DNA of 64,000 nt from Klebsiella pneumoniae (GTDB lineage: Bacteria > Myxococcota_A > UBA796 > SXON01): assembly GCA_945861635.1 (NCBI GenBank), contig CAMAWH010000009.1, forward strand, positions 1-64,000, read 5' to 3'. Below the pieces are notes generated by a model. The model did no database searches, was not told where the DNA came from, and worked only from the letters and a program-made list of their open reading frames with translations. Shown piece after piece: positions 51,355-58,971 of the stretch. The position numbers and the translations under genes were made by a program. The stretch's first letter is position 1; the number at the start of each line of letters is the position of its first letter.

Positions 51355-54300
51355 ATGCTACTCCTCCTTTTCGCCAGTCACGCCCTCGCTGAACTCCCGC
51401 TACCGACGTTTCCCGCGTGCGGAGAACCGGATGTGGACGAGGTTTGCCCGAACGACTTGAATCGCCGATGGTGGCACATCAGCTACATCCCGGAGGGGTC
51501 GCGGAATTCCATCCGACCGGAAGAGTTGGAGATGGGGAGCGGAAATCACTCCGACCGGGCGTGGCGGCTTACGACGGGTCGGTTCGACGTCGTGCTCGCC
51601 GTCCTCGACTCGGGTTTCGACTGGAACGAGGGGAGCTACGTCAACAAGATCGTTCTTAACGCGGCGGAGTTACCGCTTCCGCAGTACGCCGACGGGTCGG
51701 CGGCCACGAGCTACGACCTCGACGGCAACGGGCTTGTCAACATCCAGGACTACGTGCAGGACGCGCGCGTCAGCATTGCTTCCGGTCGCGACGCAGCGGA
51801 CGGGCGTCTGGATCCATCGGACCTCATCTACACGTTTTCGGACAGCGTGGATGACGACAACAACGGGTTCACCGACGATATCGCGGGTTGGGATTTCTTT
51901 GCCGATGACAACGACGCCTGGCACGAGTACGCCGACGACTTCGGCACGCACGGCTCAGGCGTGATCGAGGACATGGCGGCGGAAGGCGGAGATGGCGACG
52001 GCGATATCGGCGTGTGCCCGAATTGCGGCGTCCTGCCGATCCGGGTTGGGGACACGTTCGTCACGGACGGTTCGCGCGCGGGCATGGCGATCCTCTACGC
52101 AACAGATATGGGTGCGGCCGCCATCAATCTGTCGATCGGCGCGCTGACCGGGCCCGAATTTGCGCGGGATGCGGCGGCCTATGCGCGGGCGCATAACGTC
52201 GGTTTGTCAGGTGCCGCGGGCGATGAAAACGCGTATCACCACAACCAACCCGCCATGTACGACGGTTTTCTCTACGTGCATTCCATCCATCCCGACGTCG
52301 ACAACGAAGATCACGGGGCGTACACCTACCTGAATTTTTTCAATTGCAACAACTTCGGGGATCGCGTGGATTTGTCCGCCGATTCCCCGGCCTGCGCAAC
52401 CGGTGCGACGGCGATCACGACGGGAGTCATCGGTCTCGTGAAGTCTATTGCCAAGGATCGCGGCCTTGAGTTGACGGCGGATGAGGTCTGGCAGATCATC
52501 ACGCGCTCGGCCACCGACATCCACCTTTCCGCCGCCGAAACTGACGAGGCGCATACGTACCCGTCGAGCGAAGGATGGGATCCCTTCTTCGGATATGGTC
52601 GTATCGACGCCGGAAAGGCCGTGGAGGCCGTCGCGAATGGGGAAATTCCGCCGGCCATGGACATTCGGTCGCCCGGGTGGTTCGACACGTTCGACGATAG
52701 TGGCGGAAAGCTTGATATCACCGGCTATATTGCAGCGGACCGCTCGACGGGCTTCGATTGGATCGTTGAGTACGGCACCGGGAACAATCCGAGCAAGTGG
52801 ACCGAACTCGGAAGCGGGCATGCGTCCAGCCGCATCGATGGCACTCTGGCGACGCTCGATTTGACCTCGTTGCCAGAAGCCTCCATTCCCGAGCCGGATC
52901 GTGAGGAGAACATCGTCCAGCGCCTGGACCGCGTCAACGCCCCCGCGGTGACCGTACGTATTCGCGCTACCGATGACGCCGGCGTGGTCGGAAGTTTCCG
53001 TAAGACCTTTTTCGTGCATCGTGACCCGGGCATGCTTGCCAACTTTCCCCTGGACATGGGTGAATCGGGAGAGTCCTCTCCCATCCTGGCGGATCTCGAT
53101 GGGGATGACGTGTTCGAGATCATCATCGGCACGGGCGGCGGTCGCGTCCATGCGTATACGGGGGATGGCAGCGAACTGGCCGGCTGGCCGGTGACCACGG
53201 CGATCACGCCGCATTTTCACCTTGGCCAACCTGGTGAATCGGTCGTAGGGCAGCTGGCCGATGGCATGGTTGGAACGGTGGCCGTTGGCGATCTCGATGG
53301 CGATGGCTCGCCTGAAGTCGTCGCTGCGACGGGAGCCGGGTTCGTCTACGCATGGCACGCCGATGGCTCGTTGGTGGATGGTTTCCCGGCAGAGATCCTG
53401 GGGAGAGAGCCGGAAGAGTTTGGCGGTGAGGACACATGGGACAACGGGTTTGCGGCGGGGCCCTCCCTGTACGATCTCGATGGTGACGGCTCGATGGAAA
53501 TCGTGGCGGCGGCGATGGATGAACGCCTGTACGTGTTCGACCAAGCCGGTGCGGACTGGGGTCCGTACCCCATTGACGTATGCGCGGAATGTGATGTTGG
53601 AACACGTATTATTACCACCGCCGCCATCGGCGATGTCGATGGCGACGGCGATCCCGACCTCGGCCTCGGCAACAATGAAACCGTTGACGACGATCGCGAC
53701 TCCATCAGTTGGATCTTCGACGCGCGTACCGGCGTCGCGTTGCCAGGTTGGCCGGTCGCGGAGAGCGGCCTGGTGAATCGCGCAGGCCTCCTTCCGATCG
53801 TGGGCGAGGGACATCCGGCGTCGATGGCGTTTGCGGACCTCGATGGCGATGGCACGTTGGAAATTTCGAGCCCGGTCATGTTGGGCAACTCGGACATCCT
53901 GAAGGCGGACGGTACCCTCGCCCTCGATATTTCCTATTTCTCGTCGAACTACGGGGTGGATAACAATACGACGGAGCCGAGCTTCGTCACGATGACGAAC
54001 AATCCGTCGTTTGGCGATATGACGGGAGATGGCGTGCCGGAGTTCCTGATCGGCGGCGCAGGCACTTTGTACCTGATTTCGTTGCCGCTTTTCACCGCCA
54101 ACGACTATCAAAACGTCGGCGCCGCGTGGGACGGAAAGACGGGTGAAATGCTGCCCGGTTGGCCGCGCCAGGTCGAGGATTTGCAGTTTCTGCTCGCCCC
54201 CGCTGTCGCCGATCTGACGGGGGACGGCAAAGCCGAGGCCATCTACGGGAGCGCAGGCTACATGCTGTATGCGTGGGACGCCGCGGGTAACCTGGCGAAG

Positions 54301-54651
54301 GGCTGGCCCAAGTTTACCGGTGGTTGGGTGCTCGGCAGCCCGGCCGTCGGCGATATCGACGGAGACGGCTACGTGGACGTCGTCGCGTCCACCCGTGAGG
54401 GCAAGGTGTTTGCGTGGACGTCGCAGGGTCCTGCCGACCAAAAGGTCCAATGGGCGAGCATCCACCACGATCCCCAGAACACCGGCAACTACGAAACGCC
54501 GTTGGCCGCGCAAATCGGTCCGCCCAAGGGTGCAGCCCCCAAGCCTGACTGCGAATGCGGTGTCACGTCCGGCAACAACGCACGCGGCACAACCGTTGTC
54601 CTCAGTTGGTTGGGACTGGTGGGCCTGCTGTGGCGGCGGAGGCGCGCGTGA
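51355..54651 (+). CDS. Degenerate subtilase with FG-GAP repeats and MYXO-CTERM-like tail
   Basis: A 1098-aa exported protein. A short uncharged signal peptide (MLLLLFASHALA) precedes an S8 subtilase-like domain (about residues 75-420). Asp85 (VLDSGFD) and His199 (FGTHGSG) are present, but the catalytic Ser position reads CATGATAITTG, with Thr349 in place of the Ser of GTS, and the oxyanion Asn appears as Asp290 in AAGDENA. It is therefore probably inactive as a protease. Seven or eight FG-GAP/VCBS blades follow (DLDGDDVFEI, DLDGDGSPEV, DVDGDGDPDL). The C-terminus has CECG, a hydrophobic stretch and RRRR, a MYXO-CTERM-type sorting tail. Confidence 0.8.
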   Translation: MLLLLFASHALAELPLPTFPACGEPDVDEVCPNDLNRRWWHISYIPEGSRNSIRPEELEMGSGNHSDRAWRLTTGRFDVVLAVLDSGFDWNEGSYVNKIVLNAAELPLPQYADGSAATSYDLDGNGLVNIQDYVQDARVSIASGRDAADGRLDPSDLIYTFSDSVDDDNNGFTDDIAGWDFFADDNDAWHEYADDFGTHGSGVIEDMAAEGGDGDGDIGVCPNCGVLPIRVGDTFVTDGSRAGMAILYATDMGAAAINLSIGALTGPEFARDAAAYARAHNVGLSGAAGDENAYHHNQPAMYDGFLYVHSIHPDVDNEDHGAYTYLNFFNCNNFGDRVDLSADSPACATGATAITTGVIGLVKSIAKDRGLELTADEVWQIITRSATDIHLSAAETDEAHTYPSSEGWDPFFGYGRIDAGKAVEAVANGEIPPAMDIRSPGWFDTFDDSGGKLDITGYIAADRSTGFDWIVEYGTGNNPSKWTELGSGHASSRIDGTLATLDLTSLPEASIPEPDREENIVQRLDRVNAPAVTVRIRATDDAGVVGSFRKTFFVHRDPGMLANFPLDMGESGESSPILADLDGDDVFEIIIGTGGGRVHAYTGDGSELAGWPVTTAITPHFHLGQPGESVVGQLADGMVGTVAVGDLDGDGSPEVVAATGAGFVYAWHADGSLVDGFPAEILGREPEEFGGEDTWDNGFAAGPSLYDLDGDGSMEIVAAAMDERLYVFDQAGADWGPYPIDVCAECDVGTRIITTAAIGDVDGDGDPDLGLGNNETVDDDRDSISWIFDARTGVALPGWPVAESGLVNRAGLLPIVGEGHPASMAFADLDGDGTLEISSPVMLGNSDILKADGTLALDISYFSSNYGVDNNTTEPSFVTMTNNPSFGDMTGDGVPEFLIGGAGTLYLISLPLFTANDYQNVGAAWDGKTGEMLPGWPRQVEDLQFLLAPAVADLTGDGKAEAIYGSAGYMLYAWDAAGNLAKGWPKFTGGWVLGSPAVGDIDGDGYVDVVASTREGKVFAWTSQGPADQKVQWASIHHDPQNTGNYETPLAAQIGPPKGAAPKPDCECGVTSGNNARGTTVVLSWLGLVGLLWRRRRA

Positions 54652-55772
54652 GCGTTGTCGACACGCTGCGAGCACGCGGTTTCTTCCACCAATGCAGCGA
54701 CGAGGCGGGGCTGCGGGAACACCTCGATTCCTCCCCTCGCACCTTCTATATCGGCTTCGACCCGACCGGCGATTCGCTGCATGTGGGGCACCTCGTCCAG
54801 CTGATGGTCATGGCGCATCTCGGACGCGCAGGGCACGACGCCATTGCGGTTGTGGGCGGAGGAACGGCGAAGGTCGGCGATCCGAGCGGCAAGGACGCCA
54901 CGCGGGAGCTGCTCGATGACGCTCGACTTGAGGCGAACAAGGCGGCGATTGCCGCGCAAATCGCGCGATTCTGCATGGGCCGGATGGTTGACAACGCGGA
55001 CTGGTTGCTGCAGCTGAACTACATCGGATTTCTTCGCGACATTGGTCGGTACTTTTCCGTGAACGAGATGGTGGCGGCCGAGGGGGTCAAGCTGCGGCTC
55101 GACCGCGAACAGGGCCTCTCGTTCATCGAATTCAACTACGTGCTTCTACAGAGTTACGATTTCCTGGAACTCTACCGACGGCACAACTGCACGCTGCAGG
55201 TCGGCGGCGGAGACCAGTGGTACAACATCGTCCACGGCCTTTCGTTGATTCGGCGCGTCGCGCATGGAAATGCATTCGCACTTACGACGCCGCTCCTCAC
55301 GACCGCAAGCGGTGCAAAGATGGGAAAGACGGCCGCCGGCGCCGTTTGGCTCGACGCGGGCAAGCTCTCGCCGTTCGACTACCGGCAATATTGGTACAAT
55401 TGTGAGGATGCGGACGTCGGACGCTTTCTCCGGCTGTTCACTTTCCTACCCATTGAGGAGATTGACAGCCTCGAACACGGAGATGTTCGCGCCGCCAAAA
55501 AGGTGCTTGCCGACGAAGCGACGGCAATCGTTCACGGCCGCCTCGCGGCGAAGTTGGAAGACAACATTCCCACGCTCCGGACGGCGTTTCCACGGGCAAT
55601 TACCGATGTACTCGTGGAAAGCGGACTCGCGGCCTCCAAAGGAGAGGCCCGGCGATTCATCGACAACGGCGGCGTGCGCATTGGGGACGAAAAAGTCGGC
55701 GCATGGGACGTCGTCGTGACGGGACCGAGCATCGTTTGGGTCGGTAAGAAACGTGCGGTGCGGGTGGAGTAG
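54648..55772 (+). CDS. tyrS: Tyrosyl-tRNA synthetase
   Basis: Charges tRNA-Tyr in the cytoplasm. The 374-aa class I synthetase has the HIGH-equivalent HVGH (45-48), the KMSKS-equivalent KMGKT (224-228), GDPSGK, and a C-terminal S4-like RNA-binding segment (SGLAASKGEARRFIDNGG). Length is at the short end of the family (about 400-420). GTG 54648 overlaps the stop of the degenerate-subtilase gene as GTGA, so synthesis is coupled to that of an exported protein. No T-box or other leader is possible directly upstream. The methyltransferase gene follows with a one-base overlap. Confidence 0.95.
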   Translation: MSVVDTLRARGFFHQCSDEAGLREHLDSSPRTFYIGFDPTGDSLHVGHLVQLMVMAHLGRAGHDAIAVVGGGTAKVGDPSGKDATRELLDDARLEANKAAIAAQIARFCMGRMVDNADWLLQLNYIGFLRDIGRYFSVNEMVAAEGVKLRLDREQGLSFIEFNYVLLQSYDFLELYRRHNCTLQVGGGDQWYNIVHGLSLIRRVAHGNAFALTTPLLTTASGAKMGKTAAGAVWLDAGKLSPFDYRQYWYNCEDADVGRFLRLFTFLPIEEIDSLEHGDVRAAKKVLADEATAIVHGRLAAKLEDNIPTLRTAFPRAITDVLVESGLAASKGEARRFIDNGGVRIGDEKVGAWDVVVTGPSIVWVGKKRAVRVE

Positions 55773-56485
55773 TGGTCGCGCGCGCGGATTCGCTCTTCGA
55801 TTGGATTTCGCGGCGTCAGGGCCGGACCCCGTGGGGAGACGTGCTGGACGCTGGAACCGGGGCCCACTCGCTTGCGTGGCTGGCAACGCAGCCAACGCGG
55901 TCAATTACCGCGGTAACGGTCGAGGATTGGCGCACAGCTGGGTTGCGAGAGGCGGCGCCGGAGGCGCGGCTCGCCTTCGGGCAATGGAGCGATCCGACTT
56001 TTTTGCACGGAGAATCCTTCGACACGGTGCTTATCGACTACGTAATCGGCGCAATCGACGGCCACGCGCCGTATTTCCAATACGATTTTCTGCCCCGAAT
56101 TCGCCCACACTGCCGGGGGGGCGTGTACGTCGTCGGGCTCGAACCTCCGCTGCGCGATGGCAGTGTGCTTGACGAAGTGTGTCGCGTCCGCGATGCCTGT
56201 ATTTTGCTCGCCGGGCATCGGATGTATCGCGAGTACCCTTGCGAATTGGTGGTGCGATGGCTGCAGGCGGCGGGTTTTTCCGTCCACGATGTTGTACGCG
56301 TTCCCAACCTCGTCGGCCCGCGGTTTGTGAACGGGCAGTTGGACGTCGCAATCCGAAAACTTCGGTTGTTTCGTGAACCCCGCGTCGCGGAAGAATTGGC
56401 CGCCCACATCGAGGAACTGCGCAGCCGCGCGCTCTCGCAAGGAGAGATTCGGTGGGGCCAGGATTACATCATCGCGGCGCGATAG
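55772..56485 (+). CDS. SAM-dependent methyltransferase-like protein
   Basis: A 237-aa soluble protein. The N-terminal region contains a Rossmann-type SAM-binding motif I, VLDAGTGAHSLAWLA, with the acidic end of strand 2 at VTVEDWR, and a motif IV-like VLIDYVIGAIDGH. The middle part, FQYDFLPRIRPHCRGGVYVVGLE, fits the end of the catalytic core. The substrate is not identifiable. GTG 55772 overlaps the tyrS stop by one base. The last 17 bases overlap the convergent mpg gene. Confidence 0.65.
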   Translation: MVARADSLFDWISRRQGRTPWGDVLDAGTGAHSLAWLATQPTRSITAVTVEDWRTAGLREAAPEARLAFGQWSDPTFLHGESFDTVLIDYVIGAIDGHAPYFQYDFLPRIRPHCRGGVYVVGLEPPLRDGSVLDEVCRVRDACILLAGHRMYREYPCELVVRWLQAAGFSVHDVVRVPNLVGPRFVNGQLDVAIRKLRLFREPRVAEELAAHIEELRSRALSQGEIRWGQDYIIAAR

Positions 56486-57062
56486 GAAAAAGCTGGCGCC
56501 GATGCCCAACCCACGCGCTCTCGGCCAGGGCGACACGCCAGGGCGCATCGCGATCTTCCTGCGTTGCATAGTCGATTCCGATTCGGGCACCGGCGACCAT
56601 CCTGGGTCGGCAGGTCCGAGGGAATACGGCCAGTTCAGCGTCCAGCGCCGATCCTGACTGGGCCACGGCGATCCCCAGCGCAGCGCCGACCTTGCCGGGC
56701 CCGTTCATCGCGGCGGGCCCGTCCACGCCCCGTCGTGAGCGGATCGTGTGCCATCCGTCGATGGGCTCTGCACCTCGGATCAGCACGGCGGCGGGCTGAC
56801 CGTCGGCTCCCGTGACGAGGTTGAGCATGCGGTGCATTCCGTAGCACAGGTAAATGTAGGCACGGCCGGGTGGCCCCCACATCGGCGAGTTTCGGGCGGT
56901 CCTGCCCGCGCGCGCGTGATTCGCCGTGTCACCCGGGAATCGGTAGGCTTCGACCTCTGCGATGCGCACCCGCACGCCGGCGTGGGCGATCTCGCAGCCG
57001 ACCAGATCGTACGCGACGTCGAGCGCGTCGCGGTCATAGAAACTCGGCGGGAGCGGCTGCAT
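56469..57062 (-). CDS. mpg: DNA-3-methyladenine glycosylase (AAG/MPG family)
   Basis: Base-excision repair enzyme that removes alkylated and deaminated purines. The 197-aa protein matches the AAG/MPG family: RIAEVEAYRFPGDTANHA with the catalytic Glu, GRTARNSPMWGPPGRAYIYL, YGMHRMLNLV, and AVLIRGAEP. ATG 57062 is preferred because a start at 57191 would overlap the divergent lipoprotein gene; the intergenic space is only 23 bases. No LexA-like box is seen upstream. The family is widespread among bacteria but usually not next to tyrS. Confidence 0.92.
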   Translation of the reverse strand: MQPLPPSFYDRDALDVAYDLVGCEIAHAGVRVRIAEVEAYRFPGDTANHARAGRTARNSPMWGPPGRAYIYLCYGMHRMLNLVTGADGQPAAVLIRGAEPIDGWHTIRSRRGVDGPAAMNGPGKVGAALGIAVAQSGSALDAELAVFPRTCRPRMVAGARIGIDYATQEDRDAPWRVALAESAWVGHRRQLFPIAPR

Positions 57063-57063
57063 G

Positions 57064-57085
57064 CGCCCCTTGCTACAGTGGGGCG
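57064..57085. promoter_or_regulatory. Inverted repeat filling the 23-base divergent gap
   Basis: CGCCCC (57064-57069) and GGGGCG (57080-57085) form a perfect inverted repeat with a 10-base spacer between the divergent mpg and lipoprotein start codons. Each arm doubles as the GGGG ribosome-binding sequence of one gene. It could also bind a regulator; the symmetry may be coincidental. Confidence 0.3.
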
Positions 57086-57376
57086 ATGCTGCTGGCAACG
57101 GTTTTTGCGTGCGTACATTCGGCCCCCCCCGGGAGGGCTCCGGCCGCGGATTGCGCACGTGTGCAAGGCCCGCTACGCGCGGCGACGACAAGCATGGCGG
57201 TCGTCGCGGTTGTTGTTGATCACCGTGGCGAAATCATCATGCCCCCAAGTTGGGTTGAGTCGGCACGCGCGGGTCGGTCGCGACAAGGCACGGTGGGCGG
57301 CCTTGAGCTGTGTGCTCTCGCCGACCAAACCAACGTGATCGCCGTTCGGGCTCCTTTCCTCGGCCAACCCAAGTGA
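57086..57376 (+). CDS. Small lipoprotein, subtilase operon
   Basis: A 96-aa lipoprotein: signal MLLATVFAC (Cys at residue 9, no basic residue), then a small domain with CARVQGPLRAATT and a hydrophobic strand MAVVAVVVDHRGEIIM, ending in FLGQPK. Two further cysteines (ADCARV and ELCALA) may pair. No family recognised. Its stop overlaps the start of the active subtilase as GTGA, so it may act with the protease, for instance as an inhibitor or anchor; this is inference from position only. Confidence 0.6.
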   Translation: MLLATVFACVHSAPPGRAPAADCARVQGPLRAATTSMAVVAVVVDHRGEIIMPPSWVESARAGRSRQGTVGGLELCALADQTNVIAVRAPFLGQPK

Positions 57377-58971
57377 TAGTGCTCGCGGCGGCAGTGTGGG
57401 CGGCGTCGTGGCCGGAAAACGCGGCCGGCCGTCGTCTCTCAGGTCCGTTGAGAGTCGCGTGGCGCAGCGCCATTCTCGGGGAGATCGACGTGCTGCGCGC
57501 GCGGCGTCCGGACCTCCCCGACGCGGTTGGCGTGACCGTCGTGTTGGACGGCATCGACGCTCTCCCTCCGCGCGCAGGTTGGCGTGTTGAGGCGTCCATT
57601 CCCTCGCACGTTCAGGCCTTCATCCCTTACGGTGATCTGGCGGATGCCGCCTCGCTTCCCGGAGTGGTCGCCGTGCGATTTCCGTTCCGTGCACGCGCAA
57701 AATCGATCACCACAGAGGGATACGACGAGGTGATGACGGTCGATTGGCGCGCGGCCGGTATCGACGGAACGGGCGTGAAGGTAGGCATCATCGACGTCGG
57801 GTTCGCCGGTTGGGAGGACGTAGCGGAAGAATTGGGTCCTGCTGTCGATGAGGACCGCTTTCAGGGGTCCACCGGCGGCAGCGCCCATGGCGTCGCCGTG
57901 GCCGAGGTGATCCACGATTTTGCTCCGTCCGCCGAACTCTTCGTCGCGTCGTTCTCGACGGACGTGGAATATGGGCAAGCCCTACAGGCGATGCTGGACA
58001 ACGACGTCGACGTCATCAACGGCTCGGTTGGCTTCGACAATGTTTGGCACGCGGATGGGTCGAGCGCACCGACGTCCTATGTCGATCAGGCGGTCGCCAA
58101 TGATGTGATTTACGTGGCGGCCGCTGGAAACGAGAATGACAAATACCGCGTCGGGGCGCTGGCAGAGGCGTCCGATGGCGTCGTGTCGATCGCGGGAATG
58201 GTCGACGTGCTTTGCAGTTCACCGTCTGGGTTTCCGCACGTCAGTTTCCGGTGGTCGGAGCCGTTCGGGGAAGCGAAGCAGGATCTCGATCTCGTCCTGT
58301 TGAATGAGGATGGTTCGGAGTGTGGCCGCTCGGAATCCACCCAGGCAGGATCGGACTACCCCTTTGAGGAGGTCTCGGCGAGCGGTTGTTCGGCGGAAGT
58401 GGCCGTGCGCGTGCTTGACCCGAACGCCGCGGATCTGACGGACTTGCGGGGCTATCTCTACTGTTTCGGCGGGTTGGAGCGGGGCGGGTGGACGGACACG
58501 GAGGACCTCACGCTTCCGGGCGATAATTTCGACGCCATCACGGTTGGCGCGTACAGTATGCAGGACGATGCCATTGCCGAGTACTCCAGTCGCGGGCCGA
58601 CGAACGATGGGCGAACGAAGCCCGATGTCGTCGCGCCCACCGCCGTGTCAACGGCGACCTACGGGCCGAACGGGTTCGCGGGTTCCAGCGCGTCGGCACC
58701 GCACGTGGCCGGGCTGGCCGCGCTGTGGGTGCAGGCGAACGGCCAGGCCGATCCGGCGGCGATCAAGGAGTGGATCATGAAGGGCGCGCGCGACCTCGGA
58801 GACGAAGGTCTGGACAACACCTTCGGCGCTGGCGCGGCTCGAGCTGGCGAGGTTCCGCCGCGGGATTGCGGGTGCGCTGCCGCGAACAACCGGCGGTTCC
58901 CGGCGACTGCCGTCGTCGGCATGTTGGTGGGTTGGGTGTGCTCTCGCCGCACGCGCGAGTGGAACCGGTGA
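57373..58971 (+). CDS. Subtilase (S8 family) with MYXO-CTERM-like tail
   Basis: A 532-aa secreted serine protease. Signal MIVLAAAVWAAS at GTG 57373, then a propeptide region (about 25-125) and a catalytic domain with the full set: Asp141 (GIIDVGF), His172 (AHGVAVAEVIHD), Asn253 (AAAGNEND) and Ser439 (AGSSASAPHVAG). A domain of about 110 residues with cysteines, like a pre-peptidase C-terminal or P-type module, is inserted between Asn and Ser. The C-terminus has DCGCAAAN, a hydrophobic helix and RRTREWNR, matching MYXO-CTERM anchors. It overlaps both neighbours by 4 bases (GTGA). Confidence 0.88.
   Translation: MIVLAAAVWAASWPENAAGRRLSGPLRVAWRSAILGEIDVLRARRPDLPDAVGVTVVLDGIDALPPRAGWRVEASIPSHVQAFIPYGDLADAASLPGVVAVRFPFRARAKSITTEGYDEVMTVDWRAAGIDGTGVKVGIIDVGFAGWEDVAEELGPAVDEDRFQGSTGGSAHGVAVAEVIHDFAPSAELFVASFSTDVEYGQALQAMLDNDVDVINGSVGFDNVWHADGSSAPTSYVDQAVANDVIYVAAAGNENDKYRVGALAEASDGVVSIAGMVDVLCSSPSGFPHVSFRWSEPFGEAKQDLDLVLLNEDGSECGRSESTQAGSDYPFEEVSASGCSAEVAVRVLDPNAADLTDLRGYLYCFGGLERGGWTDTEDLTLPGDNFDAITVGAYSMQDDAIAEYSSRGPTNDGRTKPDVVAPTAVSTATYGPNGFAGSSASAPHVAGLAALWVQANGQADPAAIKEWIMKGARDLGDEGLDNTFGAGAARAGEVPPRDCGCAAANNRRFPATAVVGMLVGWVCSRRTREWNR

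Noticed and set aside
52207-54675. 822-codon minus-strand frame opposite the degenerate subtilase
   Set aside because: No motif or credible start; the plus strand carries FG-GAP loops and a sorting tail.
57310-57372. Longer start for the active subtilase
   Set aside because: It would lie within the small lipoprotein gene and add a charged stretch before the signal peptide; GTG 57373 overlaps that gene's stop as GTGA.
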